Assembly (NCBI RefSeq): GCF_050313795.1
Contig: NZ_JBNPMC010000008.1
Coordinates: 1 to 64,000, forward strand
DNA from: CAMBRQ01 sp945870325
GTDB taxonomy: Bacteria > Bacillota > Clostridia > Lachnospirales > Lachnospiraceae
Length of the DNA stretch: 64,000 bases
Direction of reading: 5' to 3'
The translations under genes and the position numbers were made by a program. This document shows, piece by piece, positions 1 to 8,432 of this stretch. The stretch's first letter is position 1. Each line of letters begins with the position of its first letter. The notes under the pieces are model-generated. The model ran no database searches. It saw only the letters and a program-made list of their open reading frames with translations, and was not told the DNA's origin.

Positions 1-265
1 TGAGGTAATCAGTGTGAGTATATTTGAGTATAATGAGGAGCGGCATCTGCAGCAGGAGAGAGAGGAGGCATGGATGAAGGGGAGAGAAGAAGGTAGAGAG
101 GAAGGAAGAGAAGAGGGCAGAGAGGAAGGTAGAGAAGAAGAAAAAAAGCGAGTGAATACTCTGAATGGCTTCCTTGTGGCAGATAATCGTATGGAGGATT
201 TGAAGCGTGCGATTACGGATGTGGAATATCAGGAGGAACTGATGAAGGAGTATGGGATAGAGTAA
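1..265 (+). CDS. C-terminal end of an Rpn-family (PD-(D/E)XK nuclease/putative transposase) protein, truncated by window edge
   Basis: The frame is open from base 2, so this is the 3' end of a gene that starts outside the window. A GTG at 14 could be read as a start, but I see no ribosome binding site. The visible part is highly charged: four to five tandem Arg-Glu-Glu-Gly units (about bases 80-145), then a short helical tail. Such (K/R)GxxxGxxEG tails are typical of the C-terminus of Rpn recombination-promoting nuclease family proteins common in Lachnospiraceae. The catalytic domain is not visible, so family assignment rests only on the tail. The near-identical gaagaggg-type units could slip during replication. 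Confidence 0.5.
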   Translation, partial: EVISVSIFEYNEERHLQQEREEAWMKGREEGREEGREEGREEGREEEKKRVNTLNGFLVADNRMEDLKRAITDVEYQEELMKEYGIE

Positions 266-326
266 GTCGGGTATATAAATAATAAACTATAGATGATTTA
301 TTATTTTGGTTTATAGGGTATAAGAA

Positions 327-372
327 GACCAGATATTAACAGTGTGAATCTATTAATATCTGGTCCTTTTAT
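327..372 (+). terminator. Rho-independent terminator after the Rpn-type gene
   Basis: A perfect 13-bp inverted repeat (327-339 and 353-365, 13-nt loop) is followed by a T-rich stretch (cttttatatt). It lies 60 bp after the stop codon and before the integrase. Confidence 0.75.
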
Positions 373-392
373 ATTATTATATACATATGCTG

Positions 393-414
393 ATATTTCG
401 TTTAACTTTCTATT
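393..414 (+). other. Left recombination-like site, inverted copy of the site at 1585-1606
   Basis: Bases 393-414 match the reverse complement of 1585-1606 at 21 of 22 positions, including 17 consecutive identical bases (398-414). It contains one conserved arm (cgtttaa) and the 7-base centre ctttcta. The other arm is poorly conserved. It lies on the far side of the tyrosine recombinase gene from its partner and in opposite orientation. The role as a recombination site is inference. Confidence 0.45.
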
Positions 415-528
415 TTATGTCACAAATATCATAGCACAGTCACTTTTTGATGTCAACGCTTAAGAACAAACGGTACAATCAAATTCCAAAAAAAGATTAA
501 ATTATTTATTTGGCGGAGGTGTTTTTCA

Positions 529-1551
529 ATGGAAAAGAACTATGAATCAATGTATGTTAGGGAAAGTAACTGTCAACTATGGGAAGATCCTTGTCTGGAG
601 GATTACCTTGCTTACTGGTTCTATCAGGTAGAGAAGAATTCGGTGAAGCCTTCAACGGCAGCAACTTTTTATGACCTGATATACAGGCACATTATCCCGG
701 AATTGGGAAAATGTCGACTATCAGATCTGAACTTATTTCTTCTGCAGACATTTTTTAACCAACAATATGAGAATGGGCGGATTGACAAGACTGGAGGACT
801 GGCATATCAGACAATCAGCAGTATGTATACGATACTGAATTCAGCCTTAACCTATGCGGAGAATAATGGGCTTCTTCAGAAGAATTGCTGCAGGGATGTC
901 AGACTCCCTAAGAGAGAGTGGAAGAAAGTGCGGGTATTTACCAAGGAGGAACAGAAGAAGATTGAGTATGCGGCTGTACACTCCAAGAATCCAAATGGAA
1001 TCGGAATTATTCTTTGTCTCTATACGGGGATTAGGATTGGCGAATTATGTGCCCTGCATATTGAAGATGTGGATATTGGCAATCGTGTACTCCATGTTCA
1101 GAGAACTTTGGAACGAATTAAGTGCCTGGAAAATACAGAGCGGAAGACAATGATCTATGAAGGGCGACCGAAATCACACTCCTCAATAAGGGATATTCCG
1201 CTTCCAAGATTTCTTGTATTGTCGCTCCAGCAATATATGGCTCAATATAAGTCAGAAGCAACATGCGAAGACTCCTTTATCAGCGGGAAATCCGGAAACC
1301 CCATTGAACCTAGAGTTTATCAGAAATATTTTCAGACGATTCTGAATAGCGCTGAGGTTGGGAATGCTAATTTCCATTGCCTCAGACATACATTTGCAAC
1401 GCGTGCGCTGGAGGAAGGGGTAGATCCGAAGACGTTAAGTGAATTATTGGGGCATTCGAATGCTTCTATTACTATGAATATCTATGCACATTCGTTGTAT
1501 GAGCATAAGTATGAGGCGATGGAACGGCTGGCGGCTGTGTACAAGGCGTAA
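529..1551 (+). CDS. Tyrosine recombinase / site-specific integrase
   Basis: A 340-residue phage-integrase-family recombinase that would cut and rejoin DNA at specific sites through a 3'-phosphotyrosine intermediate. The N-terminal core-binding SAM-like domain spans about residues 20-110 and the catalytic domain about 135-335. The catalytic residues are visible: Arg169 (GIRIGEL), His283 and Arg286 (HCLRHT), His309 (LGHSN) and Tyr319 (NIYAH). The start is supported by ggcggaggtg a few bases upstream. Length and motifs are complete, so it looks functional. It is a lone recombinase with no phage or conjugation genes nearby, flanked by inverted copies of a short site (393-414 and 1572-1608). This suggests a small self-inverting switch rather than a prophage integrase. 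The downstream operon for a large surface protein is read in the same direction. Confidence 0.9.
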   Translation: MEKNYESMYVRESNCQLWEDPCLEDYLAYWFYQVEKNSVKPSTAATFYDLIYRHIIPELGKCRLSDLNLFLLQTFFNQQYENGRIDKTGGLAYQTISSMYTILNSALTYAENNGLLQKNCCRDVRLPKREWKKVRVFTKEEQKKIEYAAVHSKNPNGIGIILCLYTGIRIGELCALHIEDVDIGNRVLHVQRTLERIKCLENTERKTMIYEGRPKSHSSIRDIPLPRFLVLSLQQYMAQYKSEATCEDSFISGKSGNPIEPRVYQKYFQTILNSAEVGNANFHCLRHTFATRALEEGVDPKTLSELLGHSNASITMNIYAHSLYEHKYEAMERLAAVYKA

Positions 1552-1571
1552 AACAGAATAACCTTTATGTA

Positions 1572-1608
1572 AAATATATCGTTTAATAGAAAGTTAAACG
1601 ATATATTT
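1572..1608 (+). other. Perfect palindromic recombinase-like core site (15-7-15) downstream of the integrase
   Basis: A perfect 15-bp inverted repeat (1572-1586 and 1594-1608) surrounds the 7-base centre tagaaag. Arms of 11-15 bp around a 6-8 bp spacer are the layout of tyrosine-recombinase core sites. The centre and one arm recur in opposite orientation at 393-414. A terminator is the alternative reading, but the arms are AT-rich and no T-tract follows on the + strand. Confidence 0.5.
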
Positions 1609-1689
1609 ACTATTTACAAGGATGTGCAATTGTGGGTGAAAATATACCGACAATTTATTTTTGTCTGATCAGAAAATGAGGAAAAGCAG

Positions 1690-2178
1690 ATGCATGTAAT
1701 AAGTTCAAGGCAGTTAGAAGAGATAAAATTACAGGAAAAACAGGCTTTGAAGGTCATGCGGAGACAACTGCAGGAAACTCTGCCAGCGCTATTTCGTAGC
1801 AAAGACATTCAATTCTTGATATGTACAGAAAATTGGATAACAAACAATAGCAGAAGTACAAGAATAAGAAGTGAATATCCAGCCGATTTGCTGTTATATG
1901 AATTATTGGTGGCAATTTATCCTACAAGGCAAGGTCTGGTTTTGCGGCATAAAGAATTCGAGGAGATTTTGTGTGCTGCTGTTATATTTCAGAAATGGAA
2001 AATATCTTATAATGAGACTATTTGTGAACAGGACTGCCACTATAAAGAGAAATTGATGAGGCAGCTGGAAGAGTTGGCAGTAGAGCTGGAAAGTTCTGAA
2101 TATATAGAAGATGAGGAGGAAAGCAAAAAAATAAAACAAAATATGCAATTTATTATCGAAAGAAGGCAATACGTATGA
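1690..2178 (+). CDS. Uncharacterised 162-residue cytoplasmic protein
   Basis: I do not recognise this protein. It has no signal peptide or membrane segment. The N-terminal 40 residues and the C-terminal 45 residues are rich in Glu, Lys and Gln and probably helical. The middle (about residues 45-120) is mixed and contains three Cys in all (two as C-x4-C-like spacing near residues 110-115). The start is supported by gaggaaaag just upstream. Its stop overlaps the next gene by four bases (ATGA), so it is translationally coupled to the membrane protein and, through it, to the VWA surface protein. It may assist in their expression or assembly, but that is only inferred from position. Confidence 0.7.
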   Translation: MHVISSRQLEEIKLQEKQALKVMRRQLQETLPALFRSKDIQFLICTENWITNNSRSTRIRSEYPADLLLYELLVAIYPTRQGLVLRHKEFEEILCAAVIFQKWKISYNETICEQDCHYKEKLMRQLEELAVELESSEYIEDEEESKKIKQNMQFIIERRQYV

Positions 2179-2981
2179 AAAAAAACAGGGCTCTTTGGGG
2201 GTGCGTCGGCATAGCTGTGGTGGTCCTGATTACAGGAATGCTTGTGGCAGGGGTAAGAAACAGTAAAAAAAGTGGTAAAGAGGAAAATGAGGCGCCGGTG
2301 CAGAATAGAATAGAAGATTTAGAAACAACAGAAGAGACCAACATGGATATCTTTAGTATTCCGGGTTATATAAATGGAGCCGATGCAGATGATGAGCAGA
2401 TAATATGCGGTATTTCACTACCGTATAATATACAGGATACACCGATTGTTATAGAAGGAATTGGGCAATACAGTGGACCGTTTGTTGAGGATGGAAGTGA
2501 TAAGCCGGTGGCAAATGCGCTGGCGGCAGTGATAAAGAATGATTCTGATACAGTGATAGAATTTGCAGAAATCAGATTTGCAGTAAATGACTCGGAAGAG
2601 GCGGTCTTTCAGATATCAACAATTCCTGCCGGGAAGGAAGTGGTTGTGTTAGAAGAAAATGGCAGAGAATATCATGAAGAAGACAGACTGGATTTAACAG
2701 ATAAACTTTACGCCAAACAGGATTTCCTGTCCTTGATGGAGGATGAGGTTGAGATCACATCGGAGGATGGGAAATTGACTGTTAAGAACCTTACGCAGGA
2801 GCCGTTGGGTACAGTTTATGTGAGATATAAAGGGAAGATTAACAATCAGTATTACCTGGGTGGGATTACATATAGCTGCAAAGTGGAAAATGTAGATGCC
2901 GATGCATGTGTTGAGGCAGAGACAAAACATTTTACCGCGGAAGGCAGTCAGATTCTTATGGTAGAAGCAGTTCAGGAATAG
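2175..2981 (+). CDS. Membrane-anchored extracytoplasmic protein of unknown function
   Basis: A 268-residue protein with one N-terminal membrane segment (about residues 7-28, preceded by basic residues) and then an acidic, soluble outer part. There is no lipobox, so it is probably an uncleaved signal-anchor protein. The outer part (about residues 75-265) has alternating beta-type segments and resembles a FxLYD-like or Ig-like fold in general character, but I cannot assign a family. It overlaps the upstream gene by four bases and ends 14 bases before the start of the VWA protein, so it is part of the same operon. A role in export or surface display of the VWA protein is plausible but unproven. 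Confidence 0.7.
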   Translation: MKKNRALWGCVGIAVVVLITGMLVAGVRNSKKSGKEENEAPVQNRIEDLETTEETNMDIFSIPGYINGADADDEQIICGISLPYNIQDTPIVIEGIGQYSGPFVEDGSDKPVANALAAVIKNDSDTVIEFAEIRFAVNDSEEAVFQISTIPAGKEVVVLEENGREYHEEDRLDLTDKLYAKQDFLSLMEDEVEITSEDGKLTVKNLTQEPLGTVYVRYKGKINNQYYLGGITYSCKVENVDADACVEAETKHFTAEGSQILMVEAVQE

Positions 2982-2995
2982 AAGGAGGAAAAGTG

Positions 2996-5900
2996 ATGAA
3001 ACAGGTTAAGAAAATATTAGCGCTGACACTTGCTGTAATGATGCTCTTTGGTGCGGCGCCAATATCGCGGCAGGAGGTTCATGCGGCAGACATGGATGAT
3101 AACGTGGAAACAGATATCACGGAAGATGCCGGAAATGAAACGGACGCTGCGGCGGGGAACAATGATGACGTAAATGGAATAATGAATGATGATGCCCGGG
3201 CGGCAGCACTGAGTGAGGAACAGAATGTGCCGATGCCGACATCAGTCGTGCAGAACAGTTATGACAAGGTTACTAGTGTAAGCGCAGACAGTGATTACGT
3301 TATTGTGTATAACGCAAGTAATAAATACTATGCGTTAGCCTGGAATGGCAGCAATTTTTATGCGATAGAAGGTAGTGTTAGTAATAATGCATTTACACCA
3401 AATGAGGTAATAGAGGAAGACAATATCTTATGGGATTATAGTACTAGAACAGGTTTTGCATTGGCAAGTAATTCCGATGTGAAAGTTGCAACGTCAAACG
3501 GTAGTTCTTTAACTGAAAGTGGAACGTATCCTTTTATGATAAATTTTGGCAAGTGGTTGGGGACTTATGTAAATGGTGAGATGTATTATTTGTCTTATAA
3601 TGTTGATACTGGCTGGAAAGTAGGCACAAGTGGTTGGGGTGTTGGCAATTTTACCTTCTACCAGAAAGTAACGAAAGTAAATCTTACATTAAACTGGTAC
3701 GTAGATGGAATTTTAGTATCTGGTCCAACTACAAGTTCAGTAACCGCAGGAAAACAGACAAGTATCAGCAAGCCTTCGGAAGTCTCTGGCATGAATTTCA
3801 TCAAATATGAAATGAATGGTCAGGATTATACTTCGGAAAGCAGTAATATTACGATTAGCGAAGATACAATAATTAACTTTTACTACACAAATCCAAATCA
3901 GCCAGACGAGATCCTCTACCCGGATGATGTGACGTCAGGTGACGAGAAACCGCAGTATCCTGATCAGGGTGCAGTTAAGGTAAATAAGACAGCAACGAGT
4001 GATGATTTCAATGGAACAGGTGTTGCAAAGGTGGAGCTTGGTACAACAGGTGTGCCGATGAAGAAGGGCGTAGATGTTGTAATTGTTTTTGATGTATCAA
4101 CCAGTATGGAGGATAGTGGGAAACTGGCAGATGCTCAAAAGGCAGCGTGTGATTTTGTAGACAAGGTGTTGGGTGATAACGCCGATGGAACACAGTCCAA
4201 TAACCGTGTGGGTCTGGTAACATTTGCCGGATGGGAAGACGAGGACGAAGATGGAGTTAAAGATGGAAATAAAATAGAATATCCATTAAAAAATGCAAAT
4301 GCAAAAGAAAGCATTAAGACCACGATTAACGGACTGACTACCTATAGTGGAACGGATTATGATTATGCTTTTTCTGGAGCGAGTACAGTATTAAGTCAGG
4401 CTGCTGAGGGAAGAGATACTTTTGTTGTATTTATGACAGATGGTGCTCCGTCAAACTATAATGGGGTAGAATGGACTAGCAATAATCCGGGCACGAACCT
4501 GACAAATGAGGCAAACAATAAGCTGTTGAACAACGCAGAAGCTGTAAAGGCTGCCGGCGCTGTAGTATATTCTATCGGATTTGATATGAATTCCTCGGGA
4601 GACAACAATGGATTCAGTGCAAGTCAGGCGCAGGCAATTTTGAAGAAAATCGCAACTGATGAAGACCATTATGTTCTGGCAGATGATAGCGTAGAATTGA
4701 ATAAAGCATTTTCAGATATTGCAACTTCTATCAAAAAAGCCGGAACCAATGCGGTAGTAACCGATCAAATTGGCAACTTATTCGAATTACAGACGACACA
4801 GACACTACCAAACGATAAGCTAGATCTTACCTTTGCTCCGACTATTCAAGTTACATTGTATGATGTATACACAAGAGCAGAAGTTGGACAGACAATTAAT
4901 GGCAAAGAGATTACATTAAATGATGTTGGTACAAGAAAAGGGACAAGTACTGTTGTAGAGACCGTTACCTTTAGCGCAGATGGAAAGAGTGCTACCTCTA
5001 ACCTGAAATCAGGAAATATCATGGATGGAAGTGGGAATATCACAGCGGAAAAATTCACTTACAATGCTGCAACCAGGACATTTACATGGACGGTAGGTGA
5101 TATTACAGAACAGGAAGCGACCATCAGCTATTACGTATATCTGAAAGGCTCAATGGAAGGCAGCCGCGGAGATGGACTCTATGATACAAACGAATATGCG
5201 AAACTGAACTATACAAACTACAAAGATAATCAGACAGAGCAGGAATTTACAAAGCCGAAGATGCCATGGGGCGCAGCGGTTGTTAATTATGAGTTCTATC
5301 TTGTAAATGAGGCAGGACAGCCGGTAAACAGCCGGGGAGATGTAATCCCATTCGAGAATCGTGTAAAGATCAGTGATGTAAAACAAGAGAAGTTTAACTG
5401 GAATAATGCAGCCAATGTAGAGGCAAAAGTAGAAGCGGCGAAATTCGTTCCGAGAGGCTACACTTTGCATATCGAAAATGCGTCTTATACGGCAAATGCA
5501 GTAAGTTCAGGGAATGGTTCACATACAATTACCGGTACAGTACCGGAAGGCGCTCAGCAGTCTACCATTATGTATCAGGCAGATGCGCAGTATACGAATT
5601 CTTATGTAGCTTTTGGTGTGTTGAACCGTACGACATTGATTCCGGATTCTGTTGTCCTGGATTATGGCAAGCCGGTTACTATTGATGTTATGGCAAATGA
5701 CATGGTAATGGATGCGGTGCTGAATTCTGTAGCTGCCGGCAGTAAGAATATTGGTGTTGCTTTGGGCGATGGAAGTACAGAGACATTGGCTGAAGGATTT
5801 GGCAACAGTGTAGAATTAACGAACGGTACAGCACAGTTGGATGGAAATGGAAAAGTAAAATATACTCCATCAAAATATATGGACAGTATCGATAGATTCC

Positions 5901-7213
5901 TTTATGCAGCAAAGGTTACTACAGGATCTACTGTAGAAGGCGGTGCGGATATTAATTACTATCGGTATCAGACGGTAAGTGTGATTCCGGCAACAACCGT
6001 TTACTATGAAGATAATTTTGGGAATACAGAAGATAGTGATCAAACAAACGGTATTGTATTCAGTGGAAAGTGGACAACAGAAGGGACAGCATCTGCAACG
6101 GAACAGGACAATGGAACTGTAAGTTCAGACGGACATCCGTATGGAAATGACAGCAGTTATCAGAACGATAACCGGCTGAGTGCTGGTTCGGCCCATGTGA
6201 TATCAGTGGGTAATGGGGAAACGGCTACCGCTTCCTTTACCTTCAAGGGAACAGGGTTTGATCTGATTAGCCGTACCGACACAAATTCCACGAAAATTGC
6301 AATAAAAACAGTGAATTCAAAGGGTATGACCGTACAGAATAAAGTTCTTGATCTGGAATATCAATCCGGAATACTTTATCAGATTCCGGTACACGAAGCA
6401 CGTTTTGAAAAATATGATACTTATACAGTTACAATTACTGTAGCTCAGGCAACGACAGAAGCAGAAAAGAGTGCAACATTCTATTTGGATGCGATTCGTA
6501 TTTACAATCCGATTGATCCGAGTGGAGAGGAGGCAAATGAGCATTATACAGCAGATAAGGAAGCGAATGCGGTGGTTACAGAGCTGAGAAAGCTGCTTCT
6601 TGATCAGTATAGTGAAGGTACATTAAGCGGTGCAATTTATGTAGATGGCCAGGATACAGCGAGTGTGGCGACTTACGAGAATATTGGACCGAATAATGAG
6701 ATTTATCTTAAGAGAGGGCAGTCTATAGGGCTTGCAATTCAGACAAGTGGAGATCCGGCTTCTGTACAGTTGGGTGCAAAAGCAGTAGACGGTGAAGTGA
6801 AATTCAAAGTGGGAAGTGATACGAGTTCAGAGAGAGAACTGGTACTGAATACAGCTACGGATATGTATTATGATATTACCAATACATTGAATTTCGTTGT
6901 GGATAATGAAACAAATGCCAAAACAGCAAATCTTGCCATTACGAATACAAGCGGGGCAGATACTATTGTTTCGCTGACCAATTTGAAAGTTACTTATGCA
7001 TCTGATGGTATTACTACAGCAATTATTACAGATGAGCAGGTTGTTGCGAACACATTTGCAGTTGCAAGATCAAGAATGGCAGTATTAGAAGATGATGATG
7101 AGCCAGAGACACCTCCGGCAGAAGATCCTGTGACTCCGACGGAAAAGCCGATTGAAAGATTTATTAAGAATTTACAGTCAGTAATTAAGAATATTTTTGG
7201 AAGATGGTTTTAA
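2996..7213 (+). CDS. Large secreted VWA-domain surface protein
   Basis: A 1405-residue extracellular protein. ATG 2996 is preferred to GTG 2993 because aggagg lies 7 bases upstream. The signal peptide covers residues 1-31 (ends VHAA). An acidic linker follows, then a MucBP-like beta module at about 225-300. The von Willebrand factor A domain is at about 355-560, with a complete MIDAS motif (D366-x-S-x-S, and the TDG motif near 481). Next comes an adhesin-type beta domain to about 760, then further Ig-like or cadherin-like segments. The C-terminus is a Pro/Glu-rich linker followed by a basic amphipathic end (IERFIKNLQ to GRWF). There is no LPxTG sorting signal, so anchoring must use another route, perhaps the C-terminal basic helix. 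VWA proteins bind ligands through a divalent metal, so adhesion or pilus-tip function is likely. It sits in an operon with two unknown genes and directly before the first precursor-like peptide. Confidence 0.85.
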   Translation: MKQVKKILALTLAVMMLFGAAPISRQEVHAADMDDNVETDITEDAGNETDAAAGNNDDVNGIMNDDARAAALSEEQNVPMPTSVVQNSYDKVTSVSADSDYVIVYNASNKYYALAWNGSNFYAIEGSVSNNAFTPNEVIEEDNILWDYSTRTGFALASNSDVKVATSNGSSLTESGTYPFMINFGKWLGTYVNGEMYYLSYNVDTGWKVGTSGWGVGNFTFYQKVTKVNLTLNWYVDGILVSGPTTSSVTAGKQTSISKPSEVSGMNFIKYEMNGQDYTSESSNITISEDTIINFYYTNPNQPDEILYPDDVTSGDEKPQYPDQGAVKVNKTATSDDFNGTGVAKVELGTTGVPMKKGVDVVIVFDVSTSMEDSGKLADAQKAACDFVDKVLGDNADGTQSNNRVGLVTFAGWEDEDEDGVKDGNKIEYPLKNANAKESIKTTINGLTTYSGTDYDYAFSGASTVLSQAAEGRDTFVVFMTDGAPSNYNGVEWTSNNPGTNLTNEANNKLLNNAEAVKAAGAVVYSIGFDMNSSGDNNGFSASQAQAILKKIATDEDHYVLADDSVELNKAFSDIATSIKKAGTNAVVTDQIGNLFELQTTQTLPNDKLDLTFAPTIQVTLYDVYTRAEVGQTINGKEITLNDVGTRKGTSTVVETVTFSADGKSATSNLKSGNIMDGSGNITAEKFTYNAATRTFTWTVGDITEQEATISYYVYLKGSMEGSRGDGLYDTNEYAKLNYTNYKDNQTEQEFTKPKMPWGAAVVNYEFYLVNEAGQPVNSRGDVIPFENRVKISDVKQEKFNWNNAANVEAKVEAAKFVPRGYTLHIENASYTANAVSSGNGSHTITGTVPEGAQQSTIMYQADAQYTNSYVAFGVLNRTTLIPDSVVLDYGKPVTIDVMANDMVMDAVLNSVAAGSKNIGVALGDGSTETLAEGFGNSVELTNGTAQLDGNGKVKYTPSKYMDSIDRFLYAAKVTTGSTVEGGADINYYRYQTVSVIPATTVYYEDNFGNTEDSDQTNGIVFSGKWTTEGTASATEQDNGTVSSDGHPYGNDSSYQNDNRLSAGSAHVISVGNGETATASFTFKGTGFDLISRTDTNSTKIAIKTVNSKGMTVQNKVLDLEYQSGILYQIPVHEARFEKYDTYTVTITVAQATTEAEKSATFYLDAIRIYNPIDPSGEEANEHYTADKEANAVVTELRKLLLDQYSEGTLSGAIYVDGQDTASVATYENIGPNNEIYLKRGQSIGLAIQTSGDPASVQLGAKAVDGEVKFKVGSDTSSERELVLNTATDMYYDITNTLNFVVDNETNAKTANLAITNTSGADTIVSLTNLKVTYASDGITTAIITDEQVVANTFAVARSRMAVLEDDDEPETPPAEDPVTPTEKPIERFIKNLQSVIKNIFGRWF

Positions 7214-7230
7214 GCCGGAGGGGAAAGAAG

Positions 7231-7494
7231 GTGAATGAAGTGAAGAAAACTTATACCAAACCGCAGATAGTAATGGAAAGTTTCCTGGTATCTGAATTTG
7301 TTGCAGGCAATTGTGCGATTGACGTCGGATTCGGGGATACAGGTTCAAGCACAGCATGTGCTATAGATGATCCGCATTTTCCGGGTGAGAGACTGTTTAA
7401 TGATTATGAGACCTGTTCACTTTTGTGGAATGATGGAGATGATAAGGGGTGTTATGACATACCAGATGGTGGAGTAGGATATTTTGGTTCATAA
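7231..7494 (+). CDS. Small Cys-containing precursor-like peptide (copy A)
   Basis: An 87-residue protein. GTG 7231 is chosen because ggagggg lies 8 bases upstream. The N-terminus follows K-x-Y-x-K-P-x4-E-x-F-x3-E-[FY]-V-A-x2-C, which is shared with the protein at 15513-15899. The part after the motif is acidic and Gly-rich, with four well-spaced Cys and no membrane segment. Downstream are a terminator hairpin, an HPr-kinase-like gene and a radical SAM/SPASM gene, as expected for a ribosomally made peptide that is enzymatically modified. I read the first ~30 residues as a leader and the rest as a core, but no family of known product is recognised. It starts 17 bases after the VWA gene stop, so it may be co-transcribed with it. 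Confidence 0.7.
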   Translation: MNEVKKTYTKPQIVMESFLVSEFVAGNCAIDVGFGDTGSSTACAIDDPHFPGERLFNDYETCSLLWNDGDDKGCYDIPDGGVGYFGS

Positions 7495-7520
7495 AAACAA
7501 TAAGAATTAAGGGTAAAGCA

Positions 7521-7556
7521 AATGACCATATCGATTAGGTATGGTCATTCTTTATA
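7521..7556 (+). terminator. Terminator/attenuator between precursor A and its maturation genes
   Basis: A perfect 10-bp inverted repeat (7521-7530 and 7540-7549) is followed by ctttat. The next gene starts at 7566 in the same direction with no clear promoter between, so partial read-through would give more precursor than enzyme. Confidence 0.65.
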
Positions 7557-7565
7557 GGTGAAAGA

Positions 7566-8432
7566 ATGAAAATCATAGAGTTGGCAGGAATAAAAATTGG
7601 ATTCAGAGCAGAATTTGGAATTTCCTGTGATGAGAAGATGAATATGTTTTCGGTTGAAAGCAAAGAAGAAGAATGTGACTTTGTTTTTGATGTAAAATGT
7701 GGTGATTTTCCGCAGGCTACAGATAAGAAGTTGGTTTACCAGGATCCAAAAGTGTGCGTTTATGAGGGGAAAAATGTTCGGTTAAGTTACTATCGTCATC
7801 CGGCACGGGAATGGGAATTTTGTGTAATGGAGAAAGAAAGACGTGTATGGATTTATGTGCTGCCAAGATACAAGAAATACGCAGAGAATATGTGGAATTT
7901 GATAAGTAAGATTGAGTTGTCTTCTCGGCTTTTGGAAAAACAGACATTGATACTTCATGCATCATTTATTATATATGAAGAAAGGGCGATTCTATTCACA
8001 GGACCATCGGGTATAGGAAAATCAACGCAGGCAGAATTGTGGGAAAAGAATATGAACAGCGAAATTATTAATGGCGACCGGGTACTTATGAGGAAAAAAG
8101 GAGAATATTTATATGCATTTGGTCTTCCTTTTTCAGGTTCTTCCGGAATATGTGCCAATAAAGAGGCTCCGATACGTGCAATTGTAATCCTGGGGCAGGG
8201 AGATACAAATTGTGTGTGCAGAATTGCAGTGGCGGAGGCAGTAAAATTCTTGTATAGTCAGGTGGCTGTGATTCGATGGAAGGAACGAGATGTTATGAAA
8301 ACACTTGGATTATTGGAGGAATTAGTGATTCGGGTCCCTGTGCTAAAGTTTACGTGCAGGCCTGAAAAGGAAGCGGTGTATGCATTGAATGATTACTTTG
8401 AAAAGGAGGAAGAAAGAAGATGCGAATATTAG
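7566..8432 (+). CDS. HPr kinase/phosphorylase-like P-loop protein (copy A)
   Basis: A 288-residue protein whose C-terminal half resembles the catalytic domain of HPr kinase. It has a conserved LHA segment, a Walker A loop GPSGIGKST near residues 146-154, then INGDR and FGLPFSGSSG. The N-terminal part is not the HPrK N-domain. It is too divergent and too far from PTS genes to be the true HprK of carbon catabolite control. HprK-like kinases are known as tailoring enzymes in some lasso-peptide clusters, where they phosphorylate the precursor. Placed between a precursor-like peptide and a radical SAM enzyme, it probably modifies or handles that peptide. It overlaps the downstream radical SAM gene by 13 bases. 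A paralogue is at 13774-14748. Confidence 0.75.
   Translation: MKIIELAGIKIGFRAEFGISCDEKMNMFSVESKEEECDFVFDVKCGDFPQATDKKLVYQDPKVCVYEGKNVRLSYYRHPAREWEFCVMEKERRVWIYVLPRYKKYAENMWNLISKIELSSRLLEKQTLILHASFIIYEERAILFTGPSGIGKSTQAELWEKNMNSEIINGDRVLMRKKGEYLYAFGLPFSGSSGICANKEAPIRAIVILGQGDTNCVCRIAVAEAVKFLYSQVAVIRWKERDVMKTLGLLEELVIRVPVLKFTCRPEKEAVYALNDYFEKEEERRCEY

Noticed and set aside
529..1551. Integrase as the end of a prophage or conjugative element
   Set aside because: No phage structural, relaxase or tRNA attachment features are near it.
1572..1608. Simple terminator reading of the palindrome after the integrase
   Set aside because: The arms are AT-rich and no T-tract follows on the + strand; the centre and one arm recur inverted on the other side of the integrase, which a terminator would not explain.
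7566..8432. True HPr kinase (HprK) of carbon catabolite control
   Set aside because: Two divergent paralogues lie in peptide-modification contexts, without the HprK N-terminal domain and without PTS or lgt neighbours.
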